Below are positions 1 through 4,280 of a stretch of DNA of 6,812 nucleotides, one piece after another. The stretch is taken from contig NZ_JBEPWZ010000157.1 of NCBI RefSeq assembly GCF_041642155.1, positions 1 through 6,812 of the forward strand, read 5' to 3'. A model generated the notes under the pieces. That model made no database searches and was not told the DNA's origin. It was given only the letters and a program-made list of their open reading frames with translations. The stretch is from Fodinibius sp041642155 (GTDB lineage Bacteria > Bacteroidota > Rhodothermia > Balneolales > Balneolaceae). Made by a program: the position numbers and the translations under genes. How positions within the stretch are numbered: the stretch's first letter is position 1; each line of letters begins with the position of its first letter.

Positions 1-1688
1 TTGGTAAGGTCAGCAATGCCATGGTTGAGTATTAACAGCCGGGCGGCATCTACAAGGGGCATCATCGCCCTGAGTTTAATATCAAATTTATCTTTTTGGT
101 TGCCGGACTTTTCCACCAGCAAATTTCTGAAAAAGCCGAGCGGGGGGGAATTCAGCAGGGCATTGGCGGCAAAAAAATTCAGAAAGAGTTCATGCCGGTC
201 AATGAGATCATGAACATGATAGGACAGCTCTTCCGCCAGGGGACGGTGGCCATAAACAGCCCGGAAGTCAAAAAAGATGGCCGCATGCAGGAGTGCTTTT
301 TTGTCCGGTGTGGTGATCCATTCTTTAAAATAACTTTTCCAAACGGACAGTGGCTGGCACCAGCGGGGGTTGTTGGCCATCATTTTGGCGGGACAAGGTT
401 TGAAACCGCAGGAAACCAACACGTCAACCACTTCTTTTGCGAGAGCCTGGAAGTATTCGGCCGCTTGTGCTTTTTGGCCATCATTCACGTCTTCATACAC
501 AAGGGCATTGTCCAGATCGGTACGCAATAGTTGTTCTTCCCTCCCTTCGCTTCCCAGGGATAAAAAGCAGAAGCTGGTATCCCGGACATCCGGGTAACCG
601 GGGGCAACCTTGGGCCGGGACAGTTCCACGGCTTTTTGGATAATGATATCATTGATTTCTGAGATAATACCGGTGACAAAGCTCATGGATACTTCATTTT
701 CCAAATAGTACGTTAACAGGAGGTCAGCCTGATCTCTCAACCGTCTCAGTTCATCAACGCTTTCGGAATTGACCAGAGTTTTGATGATGACGGCCGGGCT
801 GTTTCCCTGCGACAGCAAAAGATCGTGATCCGAGATGATGCCGGTGACGCTGCTTTGATCGGTACCGTCTTCTGTTAAAATGAGATGATGCACCCTGTTT
901 TTGATCATAGTCAGGTAAAGCGTTGCAAAGTCGGCTTCTTTTGTCATCGTAATGACCGGGCTGCTCATGATCTCGGAGATCGGGGCCGCAGGCGATCGGC
1001 CTGCGGCGACCACCTTGTTTCGTAAATCCTTGTCCGTAACAATGCCTTTTGGAAACCCATTGTTGTCGACCACAAGGATAGAGCCAACATTGGCGCGGCT
1101 CATCAGCCGGGCCGCATTTTCCACGGTTTCGTGTTCCTGACAGCTGAGAACATCCGGTGTATAGGTAATATCCGATTGGCCGGAAAAAATGGTTAATCCA
1201 CTGTCCTCTATATTCTCCTGGAATTGGGTTGTGGCGAACTCGGCCTGAGAAAGATCTGTTTTGACTACAATCTGCCCGGATGCAAATCCCGCAGCGAAAT
1301 ACTGGCTGACCCTGTTATTTTCGCTTAACACTTTGTCAAATATTTCCACGGGGATCGCATAGACGAGGCTGTCCTCACTGGCCAGGGCATCCAAAACATA
1401 GGACCTTCTTCCCAGCAAAGAACGTACGCCGAAGACATCTCCTTCATCACAATATTCGACCGGAATGTGTTTTCCCTGTTGATCTTCGGTGAGTGCAACG
1501 GCCCCCTCCTTGACGACAAAGAAATATTTTTTGGCCGGATCACCCGCATGAAAAAGGTATTCCTCTTTGGCATAATATCTCAGTTCAACTTCGGATGCTA
1601 CGGATTCCAGCAGGCTCTCGGAGAGAAAGCTGAACGGAGGATATTTTTTTAAAAATTCCTTGACTCTATTGACAATTACATTTGCCAT
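1..1688 (-). CDS. DUF294 nucleotidyltransferase with cNMP-binding-like and CBS domains (partial, C-terminus off left edge)
   Basis: The reading frame is open from the ATG at 1688 to the left edge, giving 562 codons with no stop. An in-frame TAA at 1695-1697, two codons upstream, fixes the start. Domains in order: a cyclic-nucleotide-binding-like fold (about 10-125); a CBS pair (about 173-297) with the GhxT/SxxD adenosine-phosphate signature in both halves (G215...T218..D221 and G283...S286..D289); then a DUF294/GlnD-type nucleotidyltransferase core with GSEGREEQ at 379-386 and the metal-binding pair D391/D393; and the start of the C-terminal DUF294 region. The cNMP cassette reads FGV instead of FGE at 86-88, so cAMP binding is doubtful. 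Such proteins are cytosolic and presumed regulatory, with targets mostly unknown. From memory the family runs a little over 600 residues, so some tens of residues are probably missing. It follows amn on the same strand after 82 bases and could be co-transcribed. The family call is secure; the target and the activity are unknown. Confidence 0.9.
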   Translation of the reverse strand, partial: MANVIVNRVKEFLKKYPPFSFLSESLLESVASEVELRYYAKEEYLFHAGDPAKKYFFVVKEGAVALTEDQQGKHIPVEYCDEGDVFGVRSLLGRRSYVLDALASEDSLVYAIPVEIFDKVLSENNRVSQYFAAGFASGQIVVKTDLSQAEFATTQFQENIEDSGLTIFSGQSDITYTPDVLSCQEHETVENAARLMSRANVGSILVVDNNGFPKGIVTDKDLRNKVVAAGRSPAAPISEIMSSPVITMTKEADFATLYLTMIKNRVHHLILTEDGTDQSSVTGIISDHDLLLSQGNSPAVIIKTLVNSESVDELRRLRDQADLLLTYYLENEVSMSFVTGIISEINDIIIQKAVELSRPKVAPGYPDVRDTSFCFLSLGSEGREEQLLRTDLDNALVYEDVNDGQKAQAAEYFQALAKEVVDVLVSCGFKPCPAKMMANNPRWCQPLSVWKSYFKEWITTPDKKALLHAAIFFDFRAVYGHRPLAEELSYHVHDLIDRHELFLNFFAANALLNSPPLGFFRNLLVEKSGNQKDKFDIKLRAMMPLVDAARLLILNHGIADLT

Positions 1689-1770
1689 AATGCATTAGAA
1701 TTATGAATAAGGTAAAAGTGCACCTGTATTAATATTATATCTTTTTGCCGGCGGGGATCACAGGGCTTTC
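1689..1770 (-). other. Intergenic gap between amn and the DUF294 gene
   Basis: These 82 bases separate two minus-strand genes. On the minus strand the AMP nucleosidase end is followed by a GC-rich patch containing GCCGGC, then an AT-rich half. The AT-rich half contains TATAAT (plus-strand 1734-1739) and the 8-base palindrome TAATATTA. No convincing -35 box lies 17 bases upstream of TATAAT, and no stem followed by a T-run marks a terminator. There is no Shine-Dalgarno sequence before the DUF294 start. A weak internal promoter is possible, but read-through from amn is equally compatible with what I see. Confidence 0.4.
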
Positions 1771-2958
1771 CTACTCTTCATCCTGTCCGCCCATCAGGGG
1801 TTCATTCATCGCCCGGATGCTGGCATTGGGCAATCCCTCGGGATAATTTTCCTTGCAGATATTCAGGACTTTGATAACCATGGCAAGATGCAGTTGTTTG
1901 GAATCATCATAAAACTTCTGCGCATCATCACTCAGCTTCGGTTTGCCATGCAGCGGCTTGTCGCTTACGCAAAGCAGCGTAGCATTGGGTATGCGATAGC
2001 GATAACCGTTGGTGGCGACGGTAGCCGATTCCATATCCACCGCGATGCTTCGACTCATATGGATCTGTTCGACCGTGCGTCGCTTCATGAATTCCCAGTT
2101 GCGGTTGGCGGTCGTAAAGATCGTGCCCATCCGGTGGTTGCGGTCGTAGGAATCGAGGACCTCCTTAAGGTAGACATTCAGCAGGTAGTTTGGCGTTATG
2201 GGAATGTTGAGGGGCAGGATATCATCCAGCACGCCGTCATTCCGCATGAAGCCGGTAGCAAGCACAAAGTCGCCAATATCCTGGTGGTTGCGCAGTCCAC
2301 CGCAGTGGCCGACCATAATCATGGCATCGGGACGAAGTACGGCTATATGATCGGTAATGGTTTTGGCATTGGCTGGACCGACGCCGATATTGACCAGTGA
2401 TATTCCCTTGTTATCAGCTAATTTGTGATGGTAGGCAGGCATCTGAATCCCGCTGCGACGGGGCTTGACACAGCCGGGAAACTTGTCCTGAAAAACTTGT
2501 ACATGCATGTCGTAATTGGTAAACAGAATATAGCGCTGGAAGTCTTCGGGCTTGGTACCCGTATAATGCTGGAGGCGGTTGAGCGATATTTCGATGCGCT
2601 CCGGGCTGAACAAAAAGAGTTTCTTCTGAGTGATATCCCACTCGTCCTCATCGGTATTGTCCAGTAATGCAGGATCGTTCATGGAGAGGCGGTCGCGTGA
2701 AGGGATGATACTGATTTCGGCTCCCTTGTGCGCCAGCTTCTTAAGCTCGCGAAGCAGGTACCACCGATAGGATTTCGGGCGTGCCATTTCTCCCGTGATA
2801 ACAGGATTATGTTTGGACCACGATCGTTTGACCAGTACATTCGGGTATTCACCATTATCATAAATCGATTCCATAATATCACAAGCCTTTTCAACCTGGT
2901 CGTTGATTTCCGCTTCTGATTGGATATCTTCGGATTGAAACTTAAATCGGTCAGCCAT
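1771..2958 (-). CDS. amn: AMP nucleosidase
   Basis: The product (395 aa) hydrolyses AMP to adenine and ribose-5-phosphate in the cytosol, a route for adjusting AMP levels and recovering purine base. The N-terminal part (about 15-150) matches the AMP-nucleosidase-specific domain, including HYTGT at 131-135 and FTNYD at 146-150. The C-terminal nucleoside phosphorylase-like domain holds NIGVGPANAKT (190-200), GHCGGLR (217-223), DMESAT (308-313) and VSDKPLHG (331-338), where D333 matches the catalytic Asp of the E. coli enzyme. The end, MNEP, is also family-like. It is shorter than E. coli Amn (484 aa), mainly in the N-terminal domain. The frame stays open upstream to 3318, but that stretch is antisense to the Nudix gene and resembles nothing in the family. 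The start at 2958 (MADRFKF) gives an N-terminus aligning with the known one. It has no Shine-Dalgarno sequence and lies divergent to the Nudix gene. Confidence 0.95.
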   Translation of the reverse strand: MADRFKFQSEDIQSEAEINDQVEKACDIMESIYDNGEYPNVLVKRSWSKHNPVITGEMARPKSYRWYLLRELKKLAHKGAEISIIPSRDRLSMNDPALLDNTDEDEWDITQKKLFLFSPERIEISLNRLQHYTGTKPEDFQRYILFTNYDMHVQVFQDKFPGCVKPRRSGIQMPAYHHKLADNKGISLVNIGVGPANAKTITDHIAVLRPDAMIMVGHCGGLRNHQDIGDFVLATGFMRNDGVLDDILPLNIPITPNYLLNVYLKEVLDSYDRNHRMGTIFTTANRNWEFMKRRTVEQIHMSRSIAVDMESATVATNGYRYRIPNATLLCVSDKPLHGKPKLSDDAQKFYDDSKQLHLAMVIKVLNICKENYPEGLPNASIRAMNEPLMGGQDEE

Positions 2959-2970
2959 AAATAATAGGTA
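2959..2970. promoter_or_regulatory. 12-base divergent start region between amn and the Nudix gene
   Basis: The amn start codon ends this gap on the left and the Nudix ATG at 2971 ends it on the right. The 12 bases are AT-rich with a single AGG (2966-2968). They are too few for two promoters. The promoters, and any untranslated leaders, must therefore lie inside the opposing coding sequences, unless the transcripts are nearly leaderless. I could not identify convincing -33/-7 or -35/-10 boxes in the flanking coding sequence by eye. Confidence 0.5.
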
Positions 2971-3549
2971 ATGAACTTTATGAATAAAAAGTCGTTTCAG
3001 TTTACGATCGAGCCCTGGTCGGTAGCATATGAAAATAAGGAATATCAGACACCCATATTCAATCTTTTGCAGCGGAAAATGGTATTCGAATCGGGAGAAG
3101 AGCAGAATGAGGGTGATTTCTATGTGTTGCAGGCGCCCGAATGGGTTAATGTGGTACCGGTTACTACGAATAGAGAAGTTGTTTTGGTAGAGCAGTACCG
3201 GTACGGCATAGAACAACCCACCCTTGAAATTCCAGGCGGCGTGGTGGATCCGGGAGAATACCCCGATGATACGGCCGCCCGCGAACTCCTGGAGGAGACC
3301 GGCTATCGATCGGACCACTGGAGCAGCCTGGGGAAGGTGAGTTCAAATCCTGCCATGATGAATAACTTTACCCACCTGTACCTGGCGACCGAATGCGAAT
3401 ACGAGGAGGAGCAAAATCCCGATGAACACGAACGCATTAACGTTCATTTGACGCCGTTAGACACTTTTCTGGAGTATGTTGCGGACGGAACCATCCATCA
3501 CAGTATCGTGGTGGCTGCCGTGGCGAAGTATTTGCTCAAGGATAAGTAA
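2971..3549 (+). CDS. Nudix hydrolase, ADP-ribose pyrophosphatase-like
   Basis: This 192-residue protein carries a perfect Nudix box GX5EX7REUXEEXGU at residues 90-112. It has G90, E96, R104-E105 and E108-E109 for Mg2+ binding, and closes with G111-Y112. A proline 15 residues after the box (P127, in SSNPAMMNN) is the marker usually associated with the ADP-ribose pyrophosphatase branch, and the overall length fits that branch. The expected reaction is ADP-ribose to AMP plus ribose-5-phosphate; related enzymes also accept other nucleoside-diphosphate sugars, so the substrate is not certain. An in-frame TAG at 2965-2967 limits the start to ATG 2971 or ATG 2980. The single AGG at 2966-2968 sits at a better distance from 2980, so the protein may be three residues shorter. 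It is divergent to amn, whose substrate would be this enzyme's product. No terminator is evident after the TAA. Confidence 0.9.
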   Translation: MNFMNKKSFQFTIEPWSVAYENKEYQTPIFNLLQRKMVFESGEEQNEGDFYVLQAPEWVNVVPVTTNREVVLVEQYRYGIEQPTLEIPGGVVDPGEYPDDTAARELLEETGYRSDHWSSLGKVSSNPAMMNNFTHLYLATECEYEEEQNPDEHERINVHLTPLDTFLEYVADGTIHHSIVVAAVAKYLLKDK

Positions 3550-3692
3550 GGCAAGGATGGGGGAGGGGGGAATGGAGTGAGAACAGGGCTTGGATTTCTT
3601 CTTCTCGTTTTTCGCTTGGAGTCCTTCATCCAATCTTCAAGTAGGAGCCTTACCTTCGGTCATTCAAAGATTTATTGCAGTATCTGGGTAAT

Positions 3693-3723
3693 CCCGTTAT
3701 TATGTAACGACGGGAAATAACGG
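3693..3723. repeat. Overlapping inverted repeats upstream of the peroxiredoxin gene
   Basis: CCGTTATT at 3694-3701 is the exact reverse complement of AATAACGG at 3716-3723, with a 14-base loop. Within it, CGTTA (3695-3699) can also pair with TAACG (3705-3709), and CCCGT (3693-3697) with ACGGG (3710-3714). The three pairings exclude one another. The pentamer CGTTA/TAACG occurs three times in 28 bases. No T-run follows, so this is not a standard terminator. It could be an operator or a switching leader hairpin; its function is unknown. Confidence 0.5.
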
Positions 3724-3726
3724 CAC

Positions 3727-3736
3727 TGTGCGCACA
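3727..3736. repeat. Perfect 10-base palindrome TGTGCGCACA
   Basis: The sequence is identical to its own reverse complement and lies 58 bases before the peroxiredoxin start, three bases after the larger inverted repeat. The position suits a binding site for a dimeric regulator, but a single palindrome of this size can occur by chance. Confidence 0.35.
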
Positions 3737-3794
3737 AATGAAGCATGCCATTGAACCTTCTTCTGATTTCTCAACCATTTAACAAGCGTCTTAT

Positions 3795-4268
3795 ATGATA
3801 GAAACAGGCACGAAAATAGAAACTGATTTTTCGATCGACATCGTTAAAGATGGCGAAGAACAAACCGTAACGTTTTCAGAATTGCTGGACCGTCCCACTA
3901 TTGTTTCGGTATATATGCGGAATAATACTTCGGGGTGTGATAAGCAGAATAAAAGCCTGGCTGATGAAGCGGACTGGTTCGATGAGCGTGGATATAACCT
4001 GGTGGCTATCAGCAAAGACAGCTGCGGGTCGCATAAAAATTATGCGGAAAAATTAGGTATCAACTATGTGCTGGCATCCGACCCGGAGTATGCGTTTGCC
4101 GATGCTACCGATTCGATCGTTAAAAAAAATATGTTTGGTAATACATACGAAGCCCCCACGCGCTCGGCTTATCTTATTGATACCGACGGCACCGTTCAGG
4201 GCATAATAAAAAAAGTGAATACTAAAGATCATGCCTCCGAGTTAAAGGATATGATCCAAAATTTGTAG
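3795..4268 (+). CDS. Peroxiredoxin of the PrxQ/Bcp type, atypical active site
   Basis: This 157-residue protein has the AhpC/TSA thioredoxin fold and would reduce hydrogen peroxide or organic hydroperoxides in the cytosol; there is no signal peptide. The peroxidatic cysteine is C48 in NNTSGC (43-48), with T45 conserved. The catalytic arginine is R123 in the family-typical TRSAYLID (122-129). KNMFGNTYE (111-119) also fits Bcp proteins. Two points are unusual. The near-invariant proline of PxxxTxxC is Met41. The only other cysteine is C77 in DSCGSH (75-80), 29 residues after C48, not the five-residue spacing of E. coli Bcp. C77 could be a resolving cysteine at a non-standard place. An in-frame TAA at 3780-3782 lies upstream with no other ATG between, so ATG 3795 is the likely start. 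No Shine-Dalgarno sequence is seen. TopA begins 12 bases after the stop, suggesting a shared transcript. Confidence 0.88.
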   Translation: MIETGTKIETDFSIDIVKDGEEQTVTFSELLDRPTIVSVYMRNNTSGCDKQNKSLADEADWFDERGYNLVAISKDSCGSHKNYAEKLGINYVLASDPEYAFADATDSIVKKNMFGNTYEAPTRSAYLIDTDGTVQGIIKKVNTKDHASELKDMIQNL

Positions 4269-4280
4269 AACAAGTAGTAT

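Larger units (their letters stand above)
3550..3794 (+). other. Noncoding stretch between the Nudix and peroxiredoxin genes
   Basis: These 245 bases show no credible gene on either strand. A purine-rich tract with two G-runs (3559-3563 and 3565-3570) follows the Nudix stop, then a pyrimidine-rich segment (about 3595-3630). A cluster of overlapping inverted repeats lies at 3693-3723, and a palindrome at 3727-3736. The promoter for the peroxiredoxin-topA pair is expected here, but I cannot place it: a TTGAAC at 3751-3756 has no matching -10 box 17 bases downstream. No stem followed by a T-run marks a terminator for the Nudix gene. Confidence 0.5.

Noticed and set aside
96..530. 144-codon plus-strand open frame near the left edge
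   Set aside because: It is antisense to the nucleotidyltransferase part of the DUF294 gene, whose frame is open throughout with intact motifs.
1734..1739. TATAAT on the minus strand as a promoter for the DUF294 gene
   Set aside because: The hexamer 17 bases upstream (TGTGAT) is a poor -35 box, and the region is AT-rich, so the match is weak on its own.
1888..2400. 170-codon plus-strand open frame inside amn
   Set aside because: It is antisense to the conserved phosphorylase-like domain of AMP nucleosidase and shows no recognisable domain.
2959..3318. Upstream extension of the amn frame by 120 codons
   Set aside because: It is fully antisense to the Nudix gene, which has a perfect Nudix box. 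The extra residues match nothing in AMP nucleosidases, and the N-terminus from 2958 aligns with the family.
3590..3634. TTGGAT...ATCCAA inverted repeat as a Nudix terminator
   Set aside because: The stem is only six bases with a loop over 30 bases and no T-run after it.
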